From: Mucilaginibacter dorajii
GTDB lineage: Bacteria > Bacteroidota > Bacteroidia > Sphingobacteriales > Sphingobacteriaceae
Length of the DNA stretch: 64,000 nucleotides
Reading direction: 5' to 3'
NCBI RefSeq assembly: GCF_024808255.1
Contig: NZ_JANTYS010000014.1
Coordinates: 62,001 to 126,000 of the forward strand
Position 1 is the stretch's first letter. Every line of letters begins with the position of its first letter. A program made the translations under genes and the position numbers. Below, one piece after another: positions 43,139 to 51,794 of this stretch. The notes beneath the pieces are model-generated. The model worked only from the letters and a program-made list of their open reading frames with translations, had not been told where the DNA came from and made no database searches.

Positions 43139-44824
43139 ATGGAAAATAAACCCATAGCCCGCAAGCTTCGCTTACTATCGCAACTCATGGAATTGCATGA
43201 GGTTAACCCTTTTAAAATTAAATCAATAGCTAATGCCGCTTTTAAGGTTGATAAACTGCCTTTCCCTATTGCCGGCAAAACGCTGGAGGAGTTAGAGAAA
43301 GTTGATGGCATTGGCAAAAGCATTGCCGGCAAGATCATTGAACTTTTTGAAACCGGCACCATGGCCGAGATAGAAGAGTTATTGGCTAAAACTCCCGAGG
43401 GGGTTGTGGAAATGATGGGCATTAAGGGAATAGGTCCAAAAAAAGTAGCCATCATTTGGAAGGAACTGGGTATTGAAAACACCGGGGAGCTTTACTATGC
43501 CTGTAACGAAAACCGGTTGATTGAGGCCAAAGGTTTCGGGTTAAAAACACAGGAAGAGATCCGTAAGGCTATTGAATTCAGGATGGCCAGTAATGGTAAA
43601 TTCCTGTTTGCCCAGGTTGAGAAGGAAGCCAACGAGTTGATGGATGAGATAAAAGCCGTGTTCCCAGGTGCATTGAAACATTTTGCGGGCGAGTTCAGGA
43701 GACTAAACGATATCATTACCGAAATTGTAATTGTGATTGGCAGTATTGACCAGGAGACGGCTTATAATACTTTGCTGGCATCGAATATTTTACAAAATGT
43801 GGCCCAGAATGAAAATCATATTTCTGGTGAGTTGAGTAATGGTTTACTGGTTAATATTATATGTGTAAGCAAGGATAATTACTATAAGGAATTATTCATA
43901 AACACTGGTACCGACGATCATGTGCAGGCCGTACTTGCCAGGATCACCGAAGATATAGAACAGCCGGATACCGAGGAAATGATTTATACCAAAGCCGGCC
44001 TGGGCTGGATGCAGCCCGAACTGCGTGAAGGAACCACATTTATTGAAAAGGCCGAGAAAAATGAGTTGCCAACTCTTATCAACTGGCACGATCTGAAAGG
44101 TAGTCTGCATAACCACAGCACCTGGAGCGATGGCGTAAATACACTGGAAGAAATGGCGCTGTATTGTAAGGACACGCTGAAACTGGAATACCTGGGCATG
44201 TGCGACCATAGCAAGAGTGCTTTTTATGCCAAAGGTTTAACCATTGAACGTGTACTGCAGCAACAGGAAGAAATTGATGGTTTGAATAAAAAACTGGATG
44301 GCTTCCATATATTTAAAGGAATAGAATCGGACATATTGTATGATGGTGGGTTGGATTACCCGGATGAGATCCTGGCCAAATTTGATTTTATTGTAGCATC
44401 GGTACACTCGATCCTTAAAATGGATGAGACCAAAGCGACATCAAGATTGATAACCGCTATTGAAAACCCATATACTACTATATTAGGCCACCCCACCGGC
44501 CGGCTATTGCTAAGCCGCAAAGGTTACCCAATTGATTATAAAAAGATAATTGACGCCTGTGCCGCAAATAATGTGGTGATTGAGATAAACGCAAACCCGT
44601 TACGACTTGATTTAGATTGGCGTTGGCATCAATATGCATTGGAAAAAGGCGTTATGTTATCCATAAATCCAGATGCCCACAGGGTAGAAGGCCATTTAGA
44701 TATGCATTATGGTATTTTAGCCGCCCGCAAAGGTGGTGTATATAAGGAAATGTGCTTAAACGCGTTATCCTTACCAGAAATTACCAAAGTATTTGAAAAG
44801 AAACGGGGTGCCGTTGGTAGATAA
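43139..44824 (+). CDS. PolX-family protein with PHP domain and degenerate polymerase site
   Basis: 561-residue homologue of bacterial PolX. N-terminal helix-hairpin-helix regions (VDGIGKSIAGKI, IKGIGPKKVAIIWKEL) are followed by the nucleotidyltransferase fold, where the motif GSxRRGxxxxGDIDIL is AGEFRRLNDIITEIVIVI (183-200) and the third Asp is Asn239; no carboxylate triad remains. The C-terminal PHP phosphoesterase domain is intact: H324/H326, D356/H357, E396, H423, then ILGHPTGR and NPDAHR. It may therefore act only as a 3'-5' exonuclease or AP-site processing enzyme. Confidence 0.88.
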   Translation: MENKPIARKLRLLSQLMELHEVNPFKIKSIANAAFKVDKLPFPIAGKTLEELEKVDGIGKSIAGKIIELFETGTMAEIEELLAKTPEGVVEMMGIKGIGPKKVAIIWKELGIENTGELYYACNENRLIEAKGFGLKTQEEIRKAIEFRMASNGKFLFAQVEKEANELMDEIKAVFPGALKHFAGEFRRLNDIITEIVIVIGSIDQETAYNTLLASNILQNVAQNENHISGELSNGLLVNIICVSKDNYYKELFINTGTDDHVQAVLARITEDIEQPDTEEMIYTKAGLGWMQPELREGTTFIEKAEKNELPTLINWHDLKGSLHNHSTWSDGVNTLEEMALYCKDTLKLEYLGMCDHSKSAFYAKGLTIERVLQQQEEIDGLNKKLDGFHIFKGIESDILYDGGLDYPDEILAKFDFIVASVHSILKMDETKATSRLITAIENPYTTILGHPTGRLLLSRKGYPIDYKKIIDACAANNVVIEINANPLRLDLDWRWHQYALEKGVMLSINPDAHRVEGHLDMHYGILAARKGGVYKEMCLNALSLPEITKVFEKKRGAVGR

Positions 44825-44833
44825 AGGATTTTG

Positions 44834-44921
44834 GGAGCAAGGACTTTTGGACGAAGGAGCAAAGACTTTTAGACAAAAGAGCAAGGACCTTTGGATTAAA
44901 GAGCAAGGACAAACGATTTAT
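44834..44921. repeat. 22-bp tandem repeat upstream of hldA
   Basis: Four imperfect copies of a 22-bp unit of the form GGAGCAAGGACTTTTGGACG plus AA. A fifth and partial sixth copy lie at 45992-46030, on the other side of hldA, in the same orientation. Confidence 0.85.
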
Positions 44922-44967
44922 AGGCACGCCGAATAATTAACAAGAAAAAAAAGGTTCAACTCCATGC

Positions 44968-45004
44968 ATACCAATGAACTAATGAACCAGTGAACCAATG
45001 AACG
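44968..45004. repeat. 8-bp-period repeat overlapping the hldA start codon
   Basis: Units CCAATGAA, CTAATGAA, CCAGTGAA, CCAATGAA, CGAAC run into the hldA ATG, so the start codon itself is the ATG of one unit. This is the same family as the repeat beside thyA (3805-3978), in reverse orientation. Confidence 0.88.
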
Positions 45005-45984
45005 AACTAAGACATAAGATCCGTACTATACAGGCAGCAGTTACCAAACCGGCTATTTTGGTTATTGGCGATCTGATGCTTGACCATTATATTATAGGTG
45101 GCGCTAACCGGCTTTCGCCAGAGGCACCGGTGCCTATTGTGAATGTAAAAAAAGAGACCTATACCCTTGGCGGTGCAGGTAACGTGGTGCAAAACCTGGT
45201 GGCTTTAGGCGCCGTTGTTACCGTAGCGGGGATTATTGGCGATGATGTTGCCGCAGCCCAGGTTATTGATATATTGAGTAACGAGGGGGTATCTGTTAAT
45301 ACGATTATTAAAGACAGTAGCCGCCCAACCACTGTTAAAACGCGTGTTTTGGCAGGTAGCCACCAGCTGGTTAGGGTTGATAGGGAAGTTACAGACGCGG
45401 TTTCGGTTGATATAGAGGACGAATTATTGGGCAAGTTAGGCGACTATATTGAGCAGGCAGATATGGTGATCTTATCTGACTATAACAAAGGCTTGTTTTC
45501 GCCGTCGTTAACACAAAGGGTTATTAAACAAGCCAATAAATACGGCAAAAAGGTAGTTATTGACCCCAAAGGATTAAACTACGAAAAATATAAAGGGGCC
45601 TTTATTATTAAGCCAAACCGTAAGGAATTAATGGAGGCTGCCAAAGTTGAAAAGGCCAATTCAATTGAAAGCTTACAACAGGCCGCGAAGGTAATATTTG
45701 AGCAAACCAATACCGAATACCTGGTGATCACGCTATCGGAAGAAGGCATGCTGATTATTGACGAACTGGCTTACAAATTATTGCCGGTAAAAGCTACCGA
45801 AGTATTTGACGTTACCGGTGCCGGCGATACGGTGCTGGCTGCAATGGTATATTTTATGGCCGCCGGTTTAAGCATTGAAGAAGCCTGCGAGCTGGCCAAT
45901 CATGCCGCCGCTATTGTAATAAGGCAGGTTGGCAGTGCATCGGCCACTATTGATGAGATCATAGCTGATATGGAGAAAAGCTAA
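44998..45984 (+). CDS. hldA: D-glycero-beta-D-manno-heptose-7-phosphate kinase
   Basis: Kinase half of HldE (also called rfaE1) as a separate protein of 328 residues. It phosphorylates heptose-7-phosphate at C1 for ADP-heptose synthesis. PfkB-family signatures: GGAGNVVQNLVALGA and the C-terminal DVTGAGDTVLA with the catalytic Asp. The start ATG lies inside an 8-bp repeat; the next in-frame Met (MLDHYI) is inside the conserved fold, so 44998 is kept. GmhA and the nucleotidyltransferase half follow on the same strand. Confidence 0.92.
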   Translation: MNELRHKIRTIQAAVTKPAILVIGDLMLDHYIIGGANRLSPEAPVPIVNVKKETYTLGGAGNVVQNLVALGAVVTVAGIIGDDVAAAQVIDILSNEGVSVNTIIKDSSRPTTVKTRVLAGSHQLVRVDREVTDAVSVDIEDELLGKLGDYIEQADMVILSDYNKGLFSPSLTQRVIKQANKYGKKVVIDPKGLNYEKYKGAFIIKPNRKELMEAAKVEKANSIESLQQAAKVIFEQTNTEYLVITLSEEGMLIIDELAYKLLPVKATEVFDVTGAGDTVLAAMVYFMAAGLSIEEACELANHAAAIVIRQVGSASATIDEIIADMEKS

Positions 45985-45991
45985 CGCTTTT

Positions 45992-46030
45992 GGAGCAAGG
46001 ATTTTTAGACAAAGGAGCAAAGACCGAATT
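45992..46030. repeat. 22-bp repeat downstream of hldA
   Basis: One full copy (GGAGCAAGGATTTTTAGACA plus AA) and a partial copy of the 22-bp unit found at 44834-44921, same orientation, in the hldA-gmhA gap. Confidence 0.85.
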
Positions 46031-46073
46031 AAAAAAAACGCGGAACTCAAGAAACAATACTCAAAACTAAAGA

Positions 46074-46634
46074 ATGGTTTTAAAAGAATTAAAGGATCAT
46101 CAACATACAATACAATTAGTTATTGATACGCTCACCGGTGATATTGAAAAGGCCTGTAAAATGATGGTTGATACGCTGAAAAATGGCAACAAGGTTTTGT
46201 TTGCCGGCAACGGTGGCAGCGCTGCCGATGCGCAACACCTTGCAGCCGAGCTAACCGGCAGGTATGTAAAAGAGCGTAAAGCTTTCCCGGGGATTGCCTT
46301 AACGGTTGATACATCGGCACTTACGGCTATTGCTAATGATTACCATTTTGATAGGGTGTTTGCACGCCAGGTGGAAGCCTTTGCCAGGCCAGGTGATTTG
46401 TTTATAGGCATCTCCACAAGCGGCAATAGCCAAAGTATTTTAAACGCTTTTGAAACGGCTACTCAGTTTGGGTGCAAAACTTTAGGTCTTTCGGGCAGGG
46501 ATGGCGGCAAAATGAACGGTATTTGCGATTTAAATATTATTATACCATCAAACGCTACCGCCCGTATCCAGGAAATGCATATATTGATAGGGCATATTAT
46601 GTGCCAGGCGGTTGATGACATGTTTGACAATTAA
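46074..46634 (+). CDS. gmhA: Sedoheptulose-7-phosphate isomerase (SIS family)
   Basis: Converts sedoheptulose-7-phosphate to D-glycero-D-manno-heptose-7-phosphate, the first ADP-heptose step. 186 residues with the SIS fold: FAGNGGSAADAQHLAAELTG, LFIGISTSGNSQSIL, LGLSGRDGG and the C-terminal ARIQEMHILIGHIMCQAVD with active-site Glu and His. It lies between the split halves of HldE, 8 bp before hldC. Homologue DiaA is excluded mainly by context. Confidence 0.93.
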   Translation: MVLKELKDHQHTIQLVIDTLTGDIEKACKMMVDTLKNGNKVLFAGNGGSAADAQHLAAELTGRYVKERKAFPGIALTVDTSALTAIANDYHFDRVFARQVEAFARPGDLFIGISTSGNSQSILNAFETATQFGCKTLGLSGRDGGKMNGICDLNIIIPSNATARIQEMHILIGHIMCQAVDDMFDN

Positions 46635-46642
46635 AATAAGAA

Positions 46643-47146
46643 ATGAGAATAGATCTCGAAAAAACACTCACCGGTAAGATTAGCGATGTGCATGCACTTA
46701 AACAACAGGTGCAACAGTGGCAGGCCGAAGGCAAAAAAGTGGTTTTCACCAACGGGGTGTTTGATCTTTTACACATTGGGCACATCACCTACCTTGCCAA
46801 AGCTGCCGAGTTGGGCGATAAACTAATTATCGGCCTTAATGCTGATAGTTCTGTAAAAAGGATTAAAGGCGAAGGCCGGCCGGTTAATGATCAAAGCAGC
46901 CGGGCCGCTTTATTGGCAGCCTTGTTTTTTGTGGATGCTGTTGTTGTTTTTGAAGAGGATACACCGCTTAATCTTATCAGTACAGTATTACCCGATTACC
47001 TGGTAAAGGGTGCGGATTATGCTGTCGAAAATATAGTTGGTGCTAAAGAAGTTATAGCAAACGGTGGCGAGGTAAAAACTATTAATTTTGTTGAGGGGTA
47101 TTCGTCAACCTCCATCATAAACAAAATCAGGAGCCAAACTACCTGA
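46643..47146 (+). CDS. hldC: D-glycero-beta-D-manno-heptose 1-phosphate adenylyltransferase
   Basis: Nucleotidyltransferase half of HldE (also rfaE2), 167 residues. It transfers AMP from ATP to heptose-1-phosphate. The cytidylyltransferase-like motif FTNGVFDLLHIGHITYL contains HxGH, and IKGEGRPVNDQSSRAALLAA and the C-terminal EGYSSTSIINKI complete the family pattern. The bisphosphate phosphatase GmhB and epimerase HldD needed for the complete pathway are not in this window. GT9 gene follows after 13 bp. Confidence 0.93.
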   Translation: MRIDLEKTLTGKISDVHALKQQVQQWQAEGKKVVFTNGVFDLLHIGHITYLAKAAELGDKLIIGLNADSSVKRIKGEGRPVNDQSSRAALLAALFFVDAVVVFEEDTPLNLISTVLPDYLVKGADYAVENIVGAKEVIANGGEVKTINFVEGYSSTSIINKIRSQTT

Positions 47147-47159
47147 TAGGGGCAGCAAC

Positions 47160-48125
47160 ATGAAGATACTGGTGATCCGCTTTAGCTCGATGGGCGATAT
47201 TATATATACCACGCCTGTTGTAAGGTGTATAAAAAAGCAGGTACCTAATGCTGAAGTTCATTTTTTAACAAAGCCGGCCTTTAAATATATTTACGATAAT
47301 AACCCCTATGTAGATAAGTTGCTGCTATTAAAAGCTACGCTAACAGAAACCATTGATGAAATTAAAGCGGAGCGATACGATTGCATTGTTGATCTGCACA
47401 ATAACCTACGCACCGCCATTATTAAATTGCGTACCGGTATTCCCTCCAGTACTTATAAAAAACAGCCCATTAAAAAATGGCTTAGCTTAAAATTTAAGCT
47501 AAAGCTGATAGCGCCAACGCACCTGGTTGATCGTTACCTTGTTGCAGCTAAGCCTTTGGGTGTGGTGAACGATGGCCAGCCGATTGATTATTATGTTAAG
47601 GCAGAGCACCAGTTAAGCAAATTACTGCCTCCATCACATCAAAAAAGATATACAGCTTTTATTATAGGGGCAACACATTTTACCAAGCGGATGCCTAATG
47701 AGAAGATCATCAGCTTATGCCGTGAGCTAAAAATACCTATAGTATTGCTGGGCGGTAATGATGTTAAGGCCAATGGCGATGTGATAGCCACTGCATTAGG
47801 TGATGTTGTTTATAATGCTTGTGGAATAACTTCGCTCGATGAATCTGTTTTCCTGGTATCTAAGGCCGAAAGCATCATCGGTTTTGATACCGGCCTTACC
47901 CATATCGCCGAAGCTTTTAACCGGCCAATTGTATCTGTATGGGGAGGTACCGTGCCCGAATTGTTAGGTGTACAACCCTATATGGTTAAGGATGTGCTGG
48001 TTGCAGGTATCGACCTGAATTGCAGGCCCTGTTCAAAATTCGGACTTGAAAAATGTCCGCTTGGGCATTTTAAATGCATGAATGATATGCCGCTTGATGG
48101 TATTATCGATTTTGTAAATAAATAA
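47160..48125 (+). CDS. Glycosyltransferase family 9 (ADP-heptose:LPS heptosyltransferase type)
   Basis: 321-residue GT-B enzyme of family GT9, which adds heptose to the lipopolysaccharide core at the inner-membrane cytoplasmic face. Landmarks: ILVIRFSSMGDIIYTTPVVR at the N-terminus, the donor-binding GFDTGLTHIAEAFNRPIVSVWGGT and a late Cys cluster CRPCSKFGLEKCPLGHFKC typical of the family. Position after hldA-gmhA-hldC indicates that it uses the ADP-heptose made by that set. Which core position it modifies is not known. Confidence 0.92.
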   Translation: MKILVIRFSSMGDIIYTTPVVRCIKKQVPNAEVHFLTKPAFKYIYDNNPYVDKLLLLKATLTETIDEIKAERYDCIVDLHNNLRTAIIKLRTGIPSSTYKKQPIKKWLSLKFKLKLIAPTHLVDRYLVAAKPLGVVNDGQPIDYYVKAEHQLSKLLPPSHQKRYTAFIIGATHFTKRMPNEKIISLCRELKIPIVLLGGNDVKANGDVIATALGDVVYNACGITSLDESVFLVSKAESIIGFDTGLTHIAEAFNRPIVSVWGGTVPELLGVQPYMVKDVLVAGIDLNCRPCSKFGLEKCPLGHFKCMNDMPLDGIIDFVNK

Positions 48126-48205
48126 TATTATCAGGTTTGTTATACTGGTGCTGTTTATTGCGTAAAGACTTGTGATTAACCTTTAACAATAATCAAACCT
48201 TATCT

Positions 48206-48886
48206 ATGAAAAAAGTATTCCTGCTCCTGCTTTTATCAGCCACAGCTTCAGTTTCTTTCGCGCAATCAATTTCTTTAGGCATCAAAGGAAGTGTAAATCT
48301 GGCAAGCTTAAACAATAAGTATAGTTACACTACACTAAGATCATCAATGGGCTCCATAACCTCGTTTGCAATTGGTGCTTTTGCCGATCTTCGGTTGGGT
48401 AACTGGTCTGTACAGCCCGGAGCTTATTTTGCCGGCAAAGGTGGTAAAGAAAGTCAATTCATATCAGCCACCGATATTGTTGGCGGTTACAGCGCCAAAC
48501 TTAATCCCTTTTATGTACAGGTTCCGGTACCTGTTTTGTACCACATCCCGGTTGTTGCCGGCGAGATATTTTTAGGGGCCGGTCCGTACGCGGCGTTCGC
48601 GGTGTCGGGCAAAATAACAGGGTCGTCAACTTATGCGCAGGAAGGTGACCCGGGCTTCGAAAGTCAGACTACCAATATCGACAGGAATTTAAAGTTCGGA
48701 AACACCGAAGGCGATGACCTTAAATCCCGTGATTATGGCGCTACCTTTTTAGCTGGTTTTAAATTGACTAATGGGATTCTGTTAAGCGCCAATTATGATC
48801 TTGGGATCTCTGATATAGCAGTAAACGGGAGCGGAGTCAAAAGGCACAATCATGTTTTGGGTTTTTCTGTGGGAATAGTGTTTTAA
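48206..48886 (+). CDS. Outer-membrane beta-barrel protein (PF13568 type)
   Basis: 226-residue porin-family protein. A signal peptide (KVFLLLLLSATASVSFAQS) precedes alternating hydrophobic strands of an eight-stranded barrel: SLGIKGSVNLASL, QPGAYFAGKGG, FYVQVPVPVLYHI, EIFLGAGPYAAF and GLSNYDLGIS-like ISANYDLGIS near the end, finishing with Phe as usual for BAM substrates. It is about 140 bp upstream of a paralogue with the same layout. No ligand or transport role can be told. Confidence 0.88.
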   Translation: MKKVFLLLLLSATASVSFAQSISLGIKGSVNLASLNNKYSYTTLRSSMGSITSFAIGAFADLRLGNWSVQPGAYFAGKGGKESQFISATDIVGGYSAKLNPFYVQVPVPVLYHIPVVAGEIFLGAGPYAAFAVSGKITGSSTYAQEGDPGFESQTTNIDRNLKFGNTEGDDLKSRDYGATFLAGFKLTNGILLSANYDLGISDIAVNGSGVKRHNHVLGFSVGIVF

Positions 48887-49025
48887 CAAATAAGGGGGGA
48901 GCTGCCGGCGTTCGGTTAAGTTGTTCTTCAGGAGGATGTGATTTTATACGCAGCAATAACCGCTTGCAGCAGCCTCATTTTATTTACTATATTTTATACA
49001 TTTGGTAAACCAATAGCCTAAGCGT

Positions 49026-49712
49026 ATGAAAAAATTAATACTCTCGTTGTTTTTGATAGCTTCCTCTATAGCCGTTTTTGCGCAATTACCAAGTATTGGT
49101 ATAAAGGGAGGCGTTAATTTTGCAACCATCAGCGGTTCGGGAACAGAAAGTCAAACTGTGGCGGGTACCAATCTTATTGCTCATTCCGGGTCAATAACTT
49201 CGTTTAATGTAGGTGTTTTTATAGATGTAAAAATGGGGCATTTCTCGTTGCAGCCGGCTGTGAGTTTAACAGGAAAAGGTGGCACTTTTAACGGTGTTAC
49301 AGGCCAGCTTCCTAATGGATCGGTAAGTACGGTAGATAGTAAATATCATTTGTATTATGTACAGGTGCCGGTAAATGTACTTTACCATGTGCCCTTTGTG
49401 GTTGGCGATTTTTATATCGGCGCCGGTCCGTATGTAGGGTTGGGTGTATACGGTAAGCACAAACAATCTGCCGATAATAATAGTAATGGTACGCATACTT
49501 ACTTTTCATCAGATGAGAAAGTAAAGTTTGGTGATAATGATGACATTAAACCTTATGATTTAGGTGCCAATGCCCTTGCCGGTATCAAACTAAAAGGCGG
49601 CTTACTGCTAAACCTTAATTATGATTTAGGCTTATCAAACATACTGCCCAATGCCGACGGCCGGAATTTTAAAACCCGTACTTTAGGGGTTTCGGTAGGT
49701 TTTGTTTTTTAA
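49026..49712 (+). CDS. Outer-membrane beta-barrel protein, paralogue
   Basis: 228-residue paralogue of the preceding barrel, with signal peptide (ILSLFLIASSIAVFAQ) and matching strands: SIGIKGGVNFATIS, LQPAVSLTGKGG, YYVQVPVNVLYHVPFVVGDFY, IGAGPYVGLGVYG and LLNLNYDLGLSNI, ending in VSVGFVF with terminal Phe. The two barrels differ mainly in the surface loops. A tandem duplication is the likely origin. Whether they are cotranscribed is unclear because the 139-bp gap could hold a promoter. Confidence 0.88.
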   Translation: MKKLILSLFLIASSIAVFAQLPSIGIKGGVNFATISGSGTESQTVAGTNLIAHSGSITSFNVGVFIDVKMGHFSLQPAVSLTGKGGTFNGVTGQLPNGSVSTVDSKYHLYYVQVPVNVLYHVPFVVGDFYIGAGPYVGLGVYGKHKQSADNNSNGTHTYFSSDEKVKFGDNDDIKPYDLGANALAGIKLKGGLLLNLNYDLGLSNILPNADGRNFKTRTLGVSVGFVF

Positions 49713-49791
49713 GTTTGATAAAACAAAAACAACCTGCCCTGCTTATATTTTAAAACAGGTGGTATAAATACTGCTACCGCTAACATCCAAA

Positions 49792-50268
49792 ATGAAAAAA
49801 CTGCTCCTTATTCGCCACGCCAAAGCAACCCACGAAAGTGGTTATGCCGATTTTGACAGACCCTTAAAAGAATCGGGTAAGCAAGATGCAAAAACAATGG
49901 CACAGGTCATAAAGGGGCAATCTATTATTCCGCAGGTTATTATAACAAGCCCCGCGTTACGCACGCAAACTACCGCCGATATTTTTGCAAACCAGCTTCA
50001 ATTGGCCACCCCCGGTACCGATAAGCGGATTTACGAAGCCAGCGAGCAAACCTGGGTAAGGGTTATCAATGATTTACCCAACGGGCACGATTTTATTGCC
50101 ATAGTGGGGCACAACCCCGGCATTAGCCAGGCTTTATACTATTTAACCGGACAGGTGAGGGATTTGCCAACTTGTGCTGTTGCCTTTATCAACTTTGATA
50201 ACGATGATTGGCAATCTATTACTGAAGAAGACGGTCACCTGGCATTTTTTGATTCGCCAAAGGGGTAG
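49792..50268 (+). CDS. SixA-like histidine phosphatase
   Basis: 158-residue member of the phosphoglycerate mutase/histidine phosphatase superfamily, close in size to SixA, which dephosphorylates histidine phosphotransfer domains. The catalytic LLIRHAKAT starts the protein, and the second His is in IVGHNPGIS (about residue 104). The substrate is unknown; an Hpt protein is encoded at 54749 but not adjacent. Its last 50 bases overlap the convergent MFS gene on the opposite strand. Confidence 0.88.
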   Translation: MKKLLLIRHAKATHESGYADFDRPLKESGKQDAKTMAQVIKGQSIIPQVIITSPALRTQTTADIFANQLQLATPGTDKRIYEASEQTWVRVINDLPNGHDFIAIVGHNPGISQALYYLTGQVRDLPTCAVAFINFDNDDWQSITEEDGHLAFFDSPKG

Positions 50269-51670
50269 TCGCGGTTAAGCTATCGGCATTGGGATAGCTT
50301 ATATCTTGTGTGCTGTTGTTTGCTGATTGCTTTCTGTTGTACCATAATAGCCATATAACTCCTAAGGCTGCGTATAAGCATAAAATAATAGCCGGTACCC
50401 TGCCCACCTCATGCTGCAAATGATTGTGCGGCATAAATACACTTATTAGGGAAATTCCCATTCCGCCACCAAAAAAATAAGCGGTAGTAGTCATACTTGA
50501 ACCTATTCCCACATGGGCGGCAGGTACCTGTTGTATGGCTAATACAGAGAAACTGGTGAAACAAATAGTCATCCCCAGGCCAGAAATGAGGGCCGCAGCG
50601 CAAAGCAGTAAGGTAAGGGTATCATGCTGTACTGCTAAAAAAAATACCAGTCCGCCGGCCAACATGCAAAACATACCCAGCAACGCGGTGCCAACAACTT
50701 TTAGCTTTAACAAAATAGACGGCAATATAAACCGGGCAACTACAGCCGAAAGCAGGCTATAAGGTACCAGGATAAGCCCGGCCTTTGCCGCGCTAAAATG
50801 CATATCCTGTTGCAGTACTATCGAAATTAAAAACAAATAGCTTGTAAAAAAAGCACCCAATGCTATAAACGCACCATTTCCTGCGGATAGGGAAGGGATA
50901 CGGAATAGCGAAGGATCGATCAGAGGATTTTTCCCCTTTGTTATCCTGTAACGTACCATATAAATACAACCAGCAAGTGCAGCTACTAAAGGCAATAGCA
51001 ATTTGCTATTTTGCTCAAAGTTGGGTAGTAAATGAACTATAAAAGATAGTATCACCAATCCTGTTACCAATAGTAAGCCCGAAAGAATATCTGGTTTTTG
51101 AGCCTTAACAGTTTTTTCTTTTTCTAACAATATGGCTGCCAATATAATAACAGCGGCTAATACGGGTACATTAATAAAAAATACCCATTGCCATCCCCAG
51201 TAACTGGAAATAAGGCCACCCAACGAAAGGCCGCTCCCTGAACCAATTGCAGCAAAAGAGCTGAAAATGCCAATGGCTTTGCCGCGTTCATGTGTTTCTG
51301 TAAAATAGTAATTAACAATGGCAAAGGCCGATGGCATTACAAAGGCAGCTGCCAAACCCTGTATCGCCCTAAAAAGTAACAGGAGTTCAAATGAGCCGGC
51401 AAGACCTGCGCCCAATGAGGTAACAAGGAATAACGAACAACCGGCAAGAAAGATCTTTTTGCGGCCAAAAACATCAGATAATTTGCCGCCGATAATCAAG
51501 AAACCACCATAAAACAGCACGTAAAAGGTTTGCAGCCATTGTACCTTATCGCCGCTAAGCAGGAATGTTTTTTGTATAGAAGGAATAGCCAGGTTAATGA
51601 TAGCGATATCCAAAGCCTCCACGAAAATCCCCATCGACGCTATAATTAAAATGATGTTCTTTTTTGACAT
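50219..51670 (-). CDS. MFS drug-resistance transporter (DHA2/EmrB type)
   Basis: 483-residue permease with 14 membrane helices, as in the EmrB/QacA group of proton-coupled drug exporters. Motif A is GGKLSDVFGRKKIFLAG, the first-helix IFVEALDIAIINLAIPSI matches motif D1, and GSGLSLGGLISSYWGW-like GSGSGLSLGGLISSYWGW fits motif C. The C-terminal 40 residues are hydrophilic and extend 50 bp into the sixA-like gene. A divergent Lrp-type regulator 124 bp away may control it. Substrate unknown. Confidence 0.88.
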   Translation of the reverse strand: MSKKNIILIIASMGIFVEALDIAIINLAIPSIQKTFLLSGDKVQWLQTFYVLFYGGFLIIGGKLSDVFGRKKIFLAGCSLFLVTSLGAGLAGSFELLLLFRAIQGLAAAFVMPSAFAIVNYYFTETHERGKAIGIFSSFAAIGSGSGLSLGGLISSYWGWQWVFFINVPVLAAVIILAAILLEKEKTVKAQKPDILSGLLLVTGLVILSFIVHLLPNFEQNSKLLLPLVAALAGCIYMVRYRITKGKNPLIDPSLFRIPSLSAGNGAFIALGAFFTSYLFLISIVLQQDMHFSAAKAGLILVPYSLLSAVVARFILPSILLKLKVVGTALLGMFCMLAGGLVFFLAVQHDTLTLLLCAAALISGLGMTICFTSFSVLAIQQVPAAHVGIGSSMTTTAYFFGGGMGISLISVFMPHNHLQHEVGRVPAIILCLYAALGVIWLLWYNRKQSANNSTQDISYPNADSLTATTPLANQKMPGDRLLQ

Positions 51671-51794
51671 AGTTTTTATTTTGTCCTGTCAAAATTATAA
51701 AATAAGAAAATGCGATTTATTATACGTTTTAATTTTGGAACAGTATTGTGTATTTTGTAGTTTTAAAAGAACAAAACGTAATGTAGATTGATTT

